A DNA stretch of 21,134 nucleotides from Coptodactyla brooksi (GCA_033557675.1 JAWQRM010000598.1:1-21134), one strand, 5' to 3'. Positions 9,844 to 18,399 are shown, numbered from the stretch's first letter. A program made the numbers and translations. Notes: a model not told the origin generated them from the letters alone.

Positions 9844-10200
9844 AGATTCAAACATGCCTCACAAAAAGAAATCATTTGGCGATAAATCTGGCGATCTAGG
9901 GGGCCAAATGATGCTGCCACTTCCGCTAATAATACGATGAGGGAAAGTACTTCTCAGAAATTCTCGCATCCTCATCGCATTATGAGCAGGACAACTATCT
10001 TGCTGAAACCAAACCTCGTCAAAGTTAAGTGGGAGGTTTCGGACAACAGGAATCACTTAGATCTGCAATAATTCTAAATATTTGTCGGCATTTAGGTTTC
10101 CATCAATGAAGAAACGTCTAATGATGAAATCACCTAAAATACCAGTCCAAACATTCAACTTTTGTGGATACTGCGTTCGAGTAGCAACAGTTAGATGCTT
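9844..10200 (-). pseudogene. Mariner-superfamily (DUF4817-type) transposase fragment
   Basis: The minus strand reads QYPQKLNVWTGILGDFIIRR, then FFIDGNLNADKYLELL, an in-frame TAA, then VWFQQDSCPAHNAMRMREFL and SIIWPPRSPDLSPNDFFL, and a TGA. The WFQQDxxPAH box holds the second catalytic Asp, and WPPRSPDLSPxDFFLWG is the block with the third acidic residue. In this family's usual form the block continues with WG, but here the frame stops at FFL. The N-terminal DNA-binding half and the first catalytic Asp are absent, so only the central part of the catalytic core remains. This copy is non-autonomous. Confidence 0.85.
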
Positions 10201-10222
10201 ATTTTCTTGAGCCCAATATCAA

Positions 10223-10300
10223 TTAGCTTTATTCGTAAATATTAGAATTATTTTATTTTAGAATGATCTTTTATTTTAGTAAGAATGAAGTTTTGATTTG

Positions 10301-10302
<2 letters not shown>
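10223..10302 (-). repeat. Right 80-bp terminal inverted repeat
   Basis: Inverted partner of 9759-9838. It ends at the boundary of a (TA)n tract. Confidence 0.9.

Positions 10303-10332
<30 letters not shown>
10303..10332. repeat. (TA)n microsatellite
   Basis: A 30-bp alternating AT run immediately outside the right inverted repeat of the nested transposon. Confidence 0.95.
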
Positions 10333-10335
<3 letters not shown>

Positions 10336-10499
10336 GCATATACATATACATGATGTGGTTTAGTGTTTTCTTGCAAAGGTTTTATTACTTGGAATATAAG
10401 ATGGAAATTCGCATTTCACTCAATATTTCTTGCGGTATTTTTTATGGCTTCTGTCAATAATGATAATAATTTTTATTACTTGCAAGCGTAATGTAGAAT

Positions 10500-10620
10500 A
10501 TTTACAACTACAAATCAAACATTTGCCGTCGATTCTGATAATGTCAACATGGTCGGCGATACGTGCGTCCAGCAAATAAACTTTTAGGTTTTGGCGTAGT
10601 GGTGACATTGTTCAACTTTG
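10500..10620 (+). repeat. Dispersed repeat copy A with hammerhead-like core
   Basis: The plus strand contains TTCTGATAATG, a short stem-loop segment, and GGCGATACGTGC (10533-10566), followed by a GGTTTTGG stretch. Copy B at 13270-13385 aligns along this stretch, including the flanks. The pattern CTGAnnATG, short stem, CGAnACG resembles the hammerhead ribozyme core reported in terminal repeats of Penelope-like elements. Here the core is degenerate (GATA in place of GAAA). The repeat sits between the nested transposon and the LINE-A endonuclease, so it probably arrived as part of another insertion. Confidence 0.45.
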
Positions 10621-10639
10621 TTACTAAGCCAAAGGTTCC

Positions 10640-11352
10640 AAAATTCACAACTCCAAAATCAGCTCATGATCTGCAATGTTATCCACGTGCACCACCACAA
10701 AAGGCACAACAGCATTATGATTTATAATGATCAGATCTAAAATATATCCAGTATTATCTGTTATTCTAGTATTTTCAGAAATTAACTGCTTAAAACCATA
10801 CGATTGCACAACATCCAGAAGCTGAAAAGAGCGATACGCATTAACATCAGACATATCTATGTTAAGATCCCCAATAATAAAAACGTTTTCAGATTTATTT
10901 TAAGCTTTCTAATTAAGATTTCAATTGACTCCAAAAAGCCCGCAAATGCACCTCCCGATGGCCTGTGCATCATGCAAACCGCCGTCGATGTATCACCAAC
11001 CCTCGCATCAGCTACCCAGTATTCCAATCCATCTCTTGTTACATCATACTGATTTAAATACTGAAACTGAATTTGATCATTCAATTACGTACCCATACCA
11101 CCCCCAGCTTTACCCATTCCATCCAATCGAATGAAATTTTATCCCTCAATTTGTAATATCGTACATGAAATATTCTGTCAACCACGTCTCAGTCACGCCA
11201 ATCATGGGTGGAACCAAGGGCGGAACCATAAAGTGATCATGATTCAAAGCAAACATATCTAATAATAGCAGCTTGAATAAATACTTGAAAATACGTGGAG
11301 GAGTCCTCGAGTACAACACACCCCGATGAACCATAACGTCAGCTTTATCCAT
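10640..11352 (-). pseudogene. Jockey-like LINE-A: endonuclease domain
   Basis: Read on the minus strand across frame changes, this is the EEP endonuclease upstream of the LINE-A polymerase. It contains PMIGVTETWLTEYFMYDITN (about 11205-11146), then FQYLNQYDVTRDGLEYWVAD and TAVCMMHRPSGGAFAGFLES (about 11070-10920). Next is FLLLGILT, where GDLN or GDFN is expected, so the catalytic-motif Asp and Asn are lost. MSDVNAYRSFQLLDVV and SYGFKQLISENTRIT follow, then ILDLIII and VDNIADHELI, the conserved DHxxI end of the domain. The polymerase part lies at 9758-8712, separated by the nested transposon, a (TA)n tract and a foreign repeat. Confidence 0.85.
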
Positions 11353-11479
11353 TCTCTACTACAAGGGAATCCAAAGAAGGGAAGATAGAACAAACACAGA
11401 TAAGGAACAACTTAAAATGATAAGAAGAACAAAAATGCGCAGTACAATAACAAGTACTTCCGTGCAATCGAATCCAAAA

Positions 11480-11820
11480 AGACTAAGAACTGTGGTGGAT
11501 CGAGTGCAACTTTAGGCCTCGATAAACATATACAGTCATTAGTAAGTCGAGAATGCAGTAAAGAATGAACGCTAACCGTGACCCACCGAAAGATGGTAGC
11601 AGCTCAGTCACCTGAATAATTAGTATATAAGCGCCGCTAGGTTAATAATAGATTATTCATAATTCAAGATTCATAATTCATAGTTAATGCAATTATGAAT
11701 AGCTGCACCGGTGTAATATTGCCGTAGCACAACTCCTCATCGAAGACAATAAAAGTACCTCCTTCCAAAGGACCAAAAAATAGTTTATTTCGGAACATCC
11801 ACCTTCTAGCTTCACATGAA
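11480..11820 (+). mobile_element. Possible solo LTR (weak)
   Basis: The stretch has LTR-like order: TGTGGTGGATC near 11481, a TATATAA box at 11624-11630 followed by GCGCCGC, and an AATAAA poly(A) signal at 11748-11753 about 120 bases later. It ends near ATCCACC, which is inverted relative to GGTGGAT at the start. No target-site duplication or second LTR is visible and no gag or pol is nearby, so this may simply be a promoter-like coincidence. Confidence 0.28.
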
Positions 11821-11992
11821 AATAACTTAACATAATTAATAAATAGAAAAATAATACTACTTCACAGGAGATGGATATATGTTTTAGCTCAGTCATTGGA
11901 TATTAATTAACTTACTGATAACTGAACTTAAACTGATAGTAACGTGCTCAACCCTGTAATTGCAATAACCAAGCAAATAATAGAAATTCAAT

Positions 11993-12026
11993 TTTGTTTT
12001 AACTTATAATGATAAGTTAAAACAAA
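11993..12026. repeat. Perfect 14-bp inverted repeat
   Basis: The arms TTTGTTTTAACTTA and TAAGTTAAAACAAA pair perfectly around a 6-base loop, giving a strong cruciform or hairpin candidate. Confidence 0.92.
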
Positions 12027-12051
12027 TTCCTTCAATATCATTTCAATTGCA

Positions 12052-12195
12052 AAAACATACTTCTAGATTTTCGTGAATACTAAGCTGTTTGATTTCTTGT
12101 AGGATCTTTATGGCTTCATAAACTTTTTGACTTCATGAAGTCGAGAAGATCCTAACAAGCAATCAAATACATGTGTATGTTTTCTTCTTTGTTTC
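12052..12195. repeat. Foldback element / MITE-like imperfect inverted repeat
   Basis: The left arm (about 12052-12112) reads AAAACATAC, then TTTGATTTCTTGTAGGATCT. The right arm (about 12135-12195) is its imperfect complement, with AGATCCTAACAAGCAATCAA and GTATGTTTT. The centre contains the palindrome GACTTCATGAAGTC. The nested symmetry over about 145 bp suggests a small foldback transposon with no coding capacity. No target duplication was identified. Confidence 0.6.
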
Positions 12196-13140
12196 ATCTT
12201 GTAGATTATTCTAGACACCGAAAGCAGATATTTCTCATGTCGACATGTTCTTCGACAAGTAAAAAGAGTTCCATTGTTCATGGAAACCTAGAAATATTCC
12301 GAGAAACCCTGAAAATCCCACAATAAACATCCAGTTAAACACGAATTTGCATTCCATATTCCAATCAATAAAACTCCTGTGATAAAATACTAAACCACAT
12401 TATATAAGATAAATACAACACAGCATATACCATTGAAAATGAACTATACGATGTGGTGCGCAAAAACAGACGTTTCTTTTCTTAAAAATGTTTCTTTAAA
12501 GAAACACTTTAAAGCAATTTAGGTAACATGTTCATATAGAAAAAATGAAATAATCCAAAGAATATATTCAGTTACATGGTAAACACCTACAAGCCAACAA
12601 AAAGGGACACCGTGAATGAATAACAAAAATTGTATGATAATCTGGAGATGAAGATCTAAAAAGTTCAAAAGGTCCCAAAAATATAGTACTAGCTAAGTTG
12701 CAGGAACATATAACATAGTGAAAAATATTAGTTGCTGTTTCAAGCAATTTGGCATCATCAACAGATATGTTTTAAATACCACAAAGCACAACATTGTTTG
12801 TAAGACTACTTGTTTGACACGAATATCAGATTCCTGTGTTCGTGTCTCCTGCCTCTTATGGTATCGTCTGAGATCACTCTCGAGTACTCGCCAAATCTAA
12901 AATCAAAGAAAATACATTGAAAACTAAAAATGGAATTTGGTTTCCCAAATAGAGTAAAGGAAATTAAAAAAGAAGTATCACAAAATAGAAGAAAAGAACA
13001 TAGTAGTCAGTTTAACGAAGAATGAGAAGGAATGAGATCAATGATTAAGTAACAACTATATTGAAGATAAGGATATACCTAAAAAAGCAGAACATTTCAT
13101 AGTTTCATAATTTTGCATAGTTTATATAAAGACACTAAGA
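12196..13140. other. AT-rich DNA with nothing recognised
   Basis: The only frame near 60 codons (12718-12900, plus) has no family likeness. No RNA gene or clear repeat was seen. Confidence 0.55.
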
Positions 13141-13142
13141 CT

Positions 13143-13144
<2 letters not shown>

Positions 13145-13185
<41 letters not shown>
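13145..13185. repeat. (TA)n microsatellite, 41 bp
   Basis: This is the longest alternating TA run in the window. It lies upstream of dispersed-repeat copy B on the plus strand. Confidence 0.95.
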
Positions 13186-13187
<2 letters not shown>

Positions 13188-13269
13188 AAATAAGATGAAA
13201 ATAAACAAGACAATAGTTGCACTAAAAGAAGAAAATTGAAGAAAACATTTCGAAAGAGCATCTGTTGCT

Positions 13270-13385
13270 GATGGGGCTTGGGAGCGACCATAAATACAAG
13301 CCTTTTATCTCTTATCGCTTTCGAAGATGCTGACATGATCGGCGAAACGTGCATTGAACAATCTCTTGTTTTGGTTAAGCGATGG
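13270..13385 (+). repeat. Dispersed repeat copy B with hammerhead-like core
   Basis: Positions 13320-13352 read TTCGAAGATG, then a stem GCTGA/TCGGC closing a CATGA loop, then CGAAACGTGC. They are followed by a GTTTTGG stretch, as in copy A. The upstream sides also align (AATACAAG against ACTACAAA). GAAGATG plus CGAAACG is the form of the hammerhead core reported in Penelope-like elements. The first core base differs from canonical CUGA, so cleavage activity is doubtful. Both copies have a (TA)n tract on the same side. Confidence 0.48.
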
Positions 13386-13725
13386 CCAACTTCATTATGA
13401 AAGAAAAAACCACATACTTAGTTAATCTTTGCGACAGCGCGGTAGAGATAAGAACGAGTAACTCCACTTCATATGAAATATATCAAGCAATAATTTTAAT
13501 AATCCAAAAATTCAAAAAGCAGAGAGCAGCAGAATGTGACGAAATATATGAAAAAATTGTACGTACGGCAAAAAACCATTACATAAGCAAGTTTATAATA
13601 ATAATAGAAGGTCAGAATATTCGACAGCATTAGACAAACTAAAAAGCGTGCAGATAGTTGAAGATTTAAAAAATATAAAGCACCGAAATCTTGAAGAAAT
13701 GACGAACATGACTATGGAAAGCTTT
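13382..13725 (+). pseudogene. Possible winged-helix (SAMD1/KAT6-like) gene relic
   Basis: An ATG at 13382 opens 83 codons: MANFIMKEKTTYLVNLCDSA, then YEIYQAIILIIQKFKKQRA and CDEIYEKIVRTAKNHYI. At an ATA-repeat the sense continues in another frame as SEYSTALDKLKSVQIVEDLK, then NIKHRNLEE. The order helix, IxxIIxxxKKQRA, DEIYxxIVR, LDKLxxxxIVxxxKNIxHRN resembles the winged-helix of SAMD1/KAT6-type chromatin proteins. That likeness is my judgement by eye and is weak. The frame change in the (ATA)n tract and the lack of further exons suggest a relic; an unspliced exon of an unrelated gene is possible. It directly follows dispersed-repeat copy B. Confidence 0.28.
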
Positions 13726-13935
13726 TCTTGTTCTTCTCTTATTCCTTTTCAGCTTCTATTCTATTCGTCCAGTTCTTCCTCGGTCTTCTTTTTCTTCTAC
13801 TCTCCAGCCATCCCCCATTCATCACTCTCTTGACTATCTTGTCATTCTCCTCTTGAATCAGATGTCCAAACTACTTCAACTCTAATGCTCCCCAATGCTT
13901 CCAACTTTTTGTCATATCTATTCTGCACAGTTCAA
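13726..13935 (-). pseudogene. Non-LTR retrotransposon ORF2 tail (LINE-C)
   Basis: The minus strand reads DMTKSWKHWGALELK, a TAG in place of the expected Trp, then FGHLIQEENDKIVKRVMNGG, WLESRRKRRPRKNWTNRIE and AEKE, followed by TAA. This is the post-polymerase segment found in RTE/CR1-type elements (LKWFGHLxR, VKRVMN, GRRxRGRPRKxW). It is a separate insertion from LINE-B: the orientation is opposite and the wording differs. On the plus strand the same stretch is pyrimidine-rich and gives misleading Ser/Phe-rich frames. Confidence 0.75.
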
Positions 13936-14052
13936 GATATATTGGAGTATGTAATGGGACGTTCGATATTATAAGTTTTTATTTTTGTGTTCAGTATAGT
14001 TCAGGATAGTTTTATTTATTGTGTAGTCCAATTTGTTGGTTTTCTTCGTTGG

Positions 14053-14075
14053 ATTTGTACTTTCAAAGTACAAAT
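14053..14075. repeat. 23-bp odd palindrome
   Basis: Eleven-base arms, ATTTGTACTTT and AAAGTACAAAT, flank a single central C at 14064 and pair perfectly. Confidence 0.9.
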
Positions 14076-14491
14076 CTATAGTCTATCGTATATGATTACA
14101 AGAAATTGGAAACACGTACTACCAATAAAAATAAAACGCATTTTGCAAAATGTTGCGACAGTTGGAAGTTGGAGAACTATGTAAGTAGAGAATTAGAATT
14201 CGCCAAAGTGAAACCAAAAGAAACTTAAAATTCAAATGAATAAAGTACACTAACGGACTATGAAATGGATGATATTCTGGAAAACGACAGTACAGTGAGA
14301 AAAACATCCATATGATAATTATGAACAGTAACAGAATTGAAACCAACATAAACTAAGCTGAGAGAAACCCAAATGATAAGATAGAAAGACCAAGTTTAAG
14401 ATTATATAAAATTAATGAAACTAGTTGACAAGACAAAATACCAGCAAGAAGTAATAGACAAAATGAACCAGAACATTTTCTTTCAAAAATG

Positions 14492-14526
14492 TATTAGCTT
14501 ATACACAATAAACATATAAGCTAATA
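14492..14526. repeat. 12-bp inverted repeat in a TTAGCTTA motif cluster
   Basis: The arms TATTAGCTTATA and TATAAGCTAATA are exact complements 11 bases apart. Two further ATTAGCTTAT/ATTAGCTATT words follow by 14575, giving a local cluster of the same octamer in both orientations. Confidence 0.85.
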
Positions 14527-14589
14527 ACACTATACAATAATATTAGCTTATCATGTATTAGCTATTAGTATAAACACTAGAAGTGAAGA

Positions 14590-14745
14590 AAATGGAGGGA
14601 GTCGGTAACGGTGAACATCAGGGAAAAGAATATAACTGGAGGGAGAGGGCAAGCGACCGGAAGAGATGGAAGGAAAAAACAAAACCATGAGATACTAGGC
14701 AATAGGCCTAAATGGCATGGATGAAGCCTTATACATATAAACATT
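14590..14745 (+). pseudogene. Possible non-LTR retrotransposon 3' tail (weak)
   Basis: One frame reads YNWRERASDRKRWKEKTKP, and a nearby one reads GLNGMDEALYI. The WxExASDRKRWxE pattern resembles the closing residues of RTE/CR1 ORF2 proteins. The segment is more GC-rich than its flanks. It is short and frame-broken, so the call is tentative. Confidence 0.35.
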
Positions 14746-15211
14746 ACAAGGAGACCAATATCTTTTACTATCTATTACTCACGACAAAGAAAAAGTTATT
14801 TTCAAAAAGCGATTTTAGCTTCCTTTGAACTTCCTGCGATTAAAACTAAATGTAAAAAATTTAAAACGTAATAAAGTTGAAATTCAAATTTTGAGTATAG
14901 TATCCCGAAATACTCTTGCCTTTAAAACGCAAGTCAACATTTTGAATGTTTCATTGTGCTTATCTGCGACTATCTGTTAAATAAATGTAATACAGCTAAA
15001 TCCCGTGATAAGACAAATTCGAACGAAATACAACTTGATAAGATCCAAATGTATAAATACACGTGAAAATAATTGCACAGCTGCAATATGAATCATTAAT
15101 CTGACGTAGACTGATATTTTACATAAAGGTGTGAACAGTGCAGTGACTAATTAATCGAATACAACATAAAATATACCATATTGTACACATATACGTATAT
15201 GGTATTGCAAA
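14746..15211 (+). other. Presumed promoter and 5' untranslated region of the DESI2-like gene
   Basis: AT-rich with no other gene. It holds a CACGTG E-box word at about 15061-15066 and a CRE-like TGACGTA word near 15103. No clear TATA box at a fixed distance from a start site can be named, so the transcription start is unknown. Another ATG at 15199 lies out of frame just before the coding start. Confidence 0.35.
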
Positions 15212-17004
15212 ATGACTCAAGAACCCGTGTACTTGAACGTTTACGACACTCTAACTATTATAAATGATTTAATGTCCAACATAGGCTTCGGTCTTTACCA
15301 CACAGGTATTTAAATAACTTGTTTTATTACTTCATTTATTTCTTCACTTGATTTGCACTATTGATAACTAAATTTAGGTGTGCAGGTGTACGGCTGTGAA
15401 TACGCATACTTTGGGCATGAATCTGCATCAACTGGAGTTTTCGAAATGGTTCCACGCGATCAAGAAGAGTTAGGACAAGAATTTACATTCAGGTACATAT
15501 GTTATGAATTCCTGTAATTAATGATTTATCTGTAAATGTAATTTATTTGAGATTTATTTGTAATTTGTACTAACAGGGAAAGTATTCATATTGGGTACAC
15601 AAAGTTGTGTGAGGAAGAAGTTGAAAACGTACGGTATAAGCTGGCGGACGAGTTTTCTGGCAACAGTTACCACTTGACAAATAAGAACTGCAACCACTTC
15701 TCCAGTGCGTTTACAAAGGTAGGTTAATTAACTACCCATCCCGACTTTACAAATATTTTCTATTAATGAAGGAATAATTGTATTGATATGAAGAGCTGTA
15801 CAAAGTATGAAAATGTAAACATAAGCAAGTAGTTTGGTAATTAATAAAGATGAAACAAAGTATCTGTTTTGCGACACAGATAACAAAGATTCAGGGTCGG
15901 CAGATACGATTTGAAAAGGTTAATACATTTAAATATCTGATAATTCTGATATGCGGTGAAAATGTAAGACTATACATCAGCGAAAATATCCAAGCAGGCT
16001 ACAAGGTTGTCTACTTTAATATGCAGCTATTGAAATACAAGAAAGTGCAAATATAAAATTAAGGATTTATATAAGGAGGATCTGGCCCGTAATATTATAC
16101 GAATTTTCATTCTTTCCATTACTTTTAGGTATTAATGCTACTCTTGCATAATTGTACCATACTGATGCTCGTAAAATGTTAAATATATTTGTTTTAAAAC
16201 ATAAAGTATGTATGTGCAATAGGCAATACTTTTTTTACCTAGTGTTCTAACCATTTTGTAGCAGTAATTATTGCAAGGAACAAATGATTTCAACCTCTAC
16301 CGCTCTTTCTATACAAATTGCTAATTTTGTACTGGGCAGTTGTAATTATTAATATTATTACTACTGCGCTATATTGCAACCAGCGTATTCTATCTATTCT
16401 TAAAACCTGGAAAAGCTCTGGTTAAGTGGCACACAGTAACGATTGTTAATGACCAGTAACTATACAGGTGTCCCAGGATTATTGGGACAAATTTTAAAGG
16501 GAAGTAGGGGACATCACAAGGATTCAGATTTGCATAGCAACCCATAGTCGGAAACGTCATGGAAAAGTATTCCTTGTGAACAATACTCCTTACGAAAATA
16601 TAACTTGTAAACAACACCACGTAACTGCGAACGAAGCCGTTTCCAACCATGGGTTGCTATGCAAATCTGAATCCTTGTGGTGTCCCCTACCTCCTCTTAA
16701 AGTTCGTCCCAATAATCCTAGGACTCCCTGTACACACGATTGCCATTAATACAAAAAACGTTTCAGAAGTTTTCTTGCCAGACATTGTACATAACAAAAA
16801 TACTATTCAGTGCATTTTTATTTTCAGATTATATGCGATGAGGACATTCCTTTATGGGTCAATCGTTTGGCTAACGTTGGAAGTTGGCTTTTGTGGGGTA
16901 TCCAACCATTGGTCTCTGCTCTACCGTGTCTTATGTCAAACAGATTACGAGTTGAAAGAAGACAAGAAAGTTTAACGCATTCTGAAGCTGAGAATACGCT
17001 TTGA
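15212..17004 (+). CDS. DESI2/PPPDE-family cysteine isopeptidase, four exons
   Basis: Four exons join to 175 codons: 15212-15305, 15378-15492, 15577-15718 and 16828-17004 (TGA). Every intron is GT-AG (donors GTATTT, GTACAT and GTAGGT; last acceptor TTTTCAG). The protein begins MTQEPVYLNVYD and has GFGLYHTGVQVYGCEYAY (His30), TGVFEM, LGQEFTFRESIHIGYT, GNSYHLTNKNCNHFSSA (Cys108) and DIPLWVNRLANVGSW. His30 and Cys108 match the catalytic dyad of DESI2, a PPPDE peptidase that removes ubiquitin or SUMO conjugates. The length is close to the usual 170-195. Oddities: the normally conserved MYWxNEYT after NVYD is TLTIINDLM, the GGHPxPFSG loop is FGHESASTG, and the usual PFLQxCLPKEWLTP end is replaced. 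It is probably a fast-evolving paralog rather than the conserved gene. Intact splice sites and frame argue it is, or was recently, functional. Confidence 0.88.
15832..16110 (+). pseudogene. Reverse-transcriptase relic in intron 3 of the DESI2-like gene
   Basis: The plus strand reads NKDETKYLFCDTDNKD, then, in a second frame, IRFEKVNTFKYLIILICGEN, ISENIQAGYKVVYFNMQLLK and KYKKVQI. After a stop it gives KLRIYIRRIWPVILYEFSF. This matches the segment after the polymerase palm of RTE-type LINEs (pattern FxxVNxFKYLGVxI, xIQAGxxxYxxxxxLLKxKxI, KxxIYKTLIRPVxLYGSE). It lies in the same orientation as the host gene but is broken and entirely within the intron, so it should be spliced out. Confidence 0.72.
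16465..16730. mobile_element. 266-bp MITE with about 92-bp terminal inverted repeats, in intron 3
   Basis: The left arm (16465-16556) begins CAGGTGTCCCAGGATTATTG. The right arm (16638-16730) is its complement with about 10 differences and one indel. TA lies immediately outside both ends (16463-16464 and 16731-16732), the duplication expected of Tc1/mariner-type insertions. The 81-bp centre encodes nothing. The arms give rise to spurious reading frames in both directions (MGCYANLNPC). It lies 97 bp upstream of the exon-4 acceptor, so the intron RNA can form a very long hairpin close to that splice site. Confidence 0.9.
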
Positions 17005-17106
17005 TTCTCATGTATAGGTTCCTATTTATTCATATTTAATAATTTATTTACTAGTAGACGCAGAAAGAAATGAAATTAAAAAATTTAGCTTATGTATATT
17101 TTTTTA

Positions 17107-17114
17107 AATATAAA
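17107..17114 (+). terminator. Candidate poly(A) signal of the DESI2-like gene
   Basis: AATATAAA about 100 bases after the stop codon contains two common AATAAA variants (AATATA and TATAAA). No canonical AATAAA was seen closer, so this is a guess. Confidence 0.3.
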
Positions 17115-18279
17115 GTACCCAACCTTGAGATTTTTGTCTTCGTTGCACATTGATAATATGACTGATAGTGGATTGGACATACGACAGTTGATGACCAAAA
17201 GCTTACAATTAATCACCAACCATAGTATGTCAGCTCAGAAATAGTTAATTCTAATGGCACAAAGGCTCTTTACACAAAACATTTTGCACTAATGGTACTG
17301 AAGACTGTGCTTCGAGAGAATATTGATGTTTAGTAGGCCACTGCGATACTGAAAAATAAGGAGAAATTGGACAAAGATTATCTACTTCTATTACTTATTA
17401 GGACTATAATTATCACCACTACCACAAAATTGGAAAATACATGCTCGATGTGATCAAAGACTGGTATTAAACAAACGCAAAAAAGTTATCAAGGATCATT
17501 TTTATCATATACCTTTTTTAACACTACTTTACGGATTAAACGTTTTTAACTAAAATTCTTTGTACTGCAATTTTCTCTTAATAATTCAGGTGTAATCATT
17601 ATCCATATGAAAATAAGTAATTCGTTATATTGAGGAGATAAAAACAGAATCGCTGAATGAGTTATGCCAAACCATACCAAAAATTGAGTTCCAGAAAATG
17701 AAATTTCCACATATTTTTTTATCAAACCTTGTATTGACCTTCAAGGTAAAGCTTCTCCTTGTGTTAAATGATAAAATCCAATTAATATCCAAGCATAGTT
17801 TATGGGGTGACAAGACGTGCCGTGTCGGCTAATGGGTCTTCATCTAAACCCACTTATGTGAGACAAAAGAGACCAGAACAATGAGCGGAATTATATGGAG
17901 CGCTAGCGATGGCTCTGGGAACACACATAATGTGGTACCTCTGGTATCACGTACTGTGCAGATTGCTATTCAGGTTACTCCACTTTACCTAGAAATTTAT
18001 GTTGCCGTAAACTGAATAATGATTACACCTAATGGGAATTAGTAATTATTTTGTGCTTTGTTTCCATTCAATCAGTAGCAAAGCGATACCCGAAAATTAA
18101 AAGATGCTCGTGGATAAGTTCTATTAAAAAAAATCGTAAAATCAACACTTGTCTTGGTATCATTAGACTGTGGTTATGGGTTTCTTATTCATAGAGAAAT
18201 ATGACGATCGTTTATAAATTGCTTCTTCGATTCTTCAAAAATTAAAATTTACTTAACATTGTGAAAGTAAATTCATTCT
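17115..18279. other. Intergenic DNA downstream of the DESI2-like gene, nothing recognised
   Basis: Only short AT-rich frames occur. The stretch 17815-17990 is more GC-rich and includes the near-palindrome GTGGTACCTCTGGTATCAC and a GAGCGCTAGCGATGG word, perhaps an old transposon end, but no element can be delimited. Confidence 0.5.
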
Positions 18280-18282
18280 TGG

Positions 18283-18372
18283 GTCAGGAATGAAACTTGC
18301 GACCTTGAGCTTTCATAACAAGTGCTCTAACCATCTGCGCTATGTGAGGGTATGAAGCAGGTTCGGTTCATG
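18283..18372 (-). repeat. tRNA-derived SINE, inverted-pair left copy
   Basis: On the minus strand TAGCGCAGATGG (18331-18342) is a pol III A-box. It is followed by TTAGAGCAC and then GGTCGCAAGTTTCATTCC (18287-18304), a degenerate B-box. The spacing is tRNA-like, but the sequence lacks a proper tRNA fold and a matching acceptor, so a SINE head is the better reading. The copy is flanked by CGAACCTGCTT, shared with its partner at 18400-18500. Confidence 0.68.
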
Positions 18373-18399
18373 CTAGAAGTAAATTGACTTTCGACCAGA

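Larger units (their letters stand above)
9759..10302 (-). mobile_element. Short transposon with 80-bp terminal inverted repeats nested in LINE-A
   Basis: The left end (9759-9838) and the complement of the right end (10223-10302) agree at nearly every base. Both start GACAAA and both contain TTCATTCTTACTAAAATAAA and ATAATTCTAATATTTAC. Between them is a piece of a Tc1/mariner-superfamily transposase. The high similarity of the arms, compared with the decayed host LINE, indicates the insertion is younger or has been corrected. No target duplication is visible: the right end runs straight into a (TA)n tract. Confidence 0.85.

Noticed and set aside
10804..11134. Plus-strand frames rich in Pro and His
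   Set aside because: They are antisense shadows of the LINE-A endonuclease domain.
13097..13354. Minus-strand frame with an (IY)n run
   Set aside because: It is the translation of the (TA)n tract and the antisense of dispersed-repeat copy B.
13648..13833. Plus-strand frame ending in a Ser/Phe-rich run
   Set aside because: The end is antisense to the LINE-C tail. Only the first part (to about 13725) was kept as a possible relic.
16390..16975. Two facing reading frames that both encode MGCYANLNPC
   Set aside because: They are mirror translations of the MITE inverted repeats running into exon 4 in the wrong frame, not genes.
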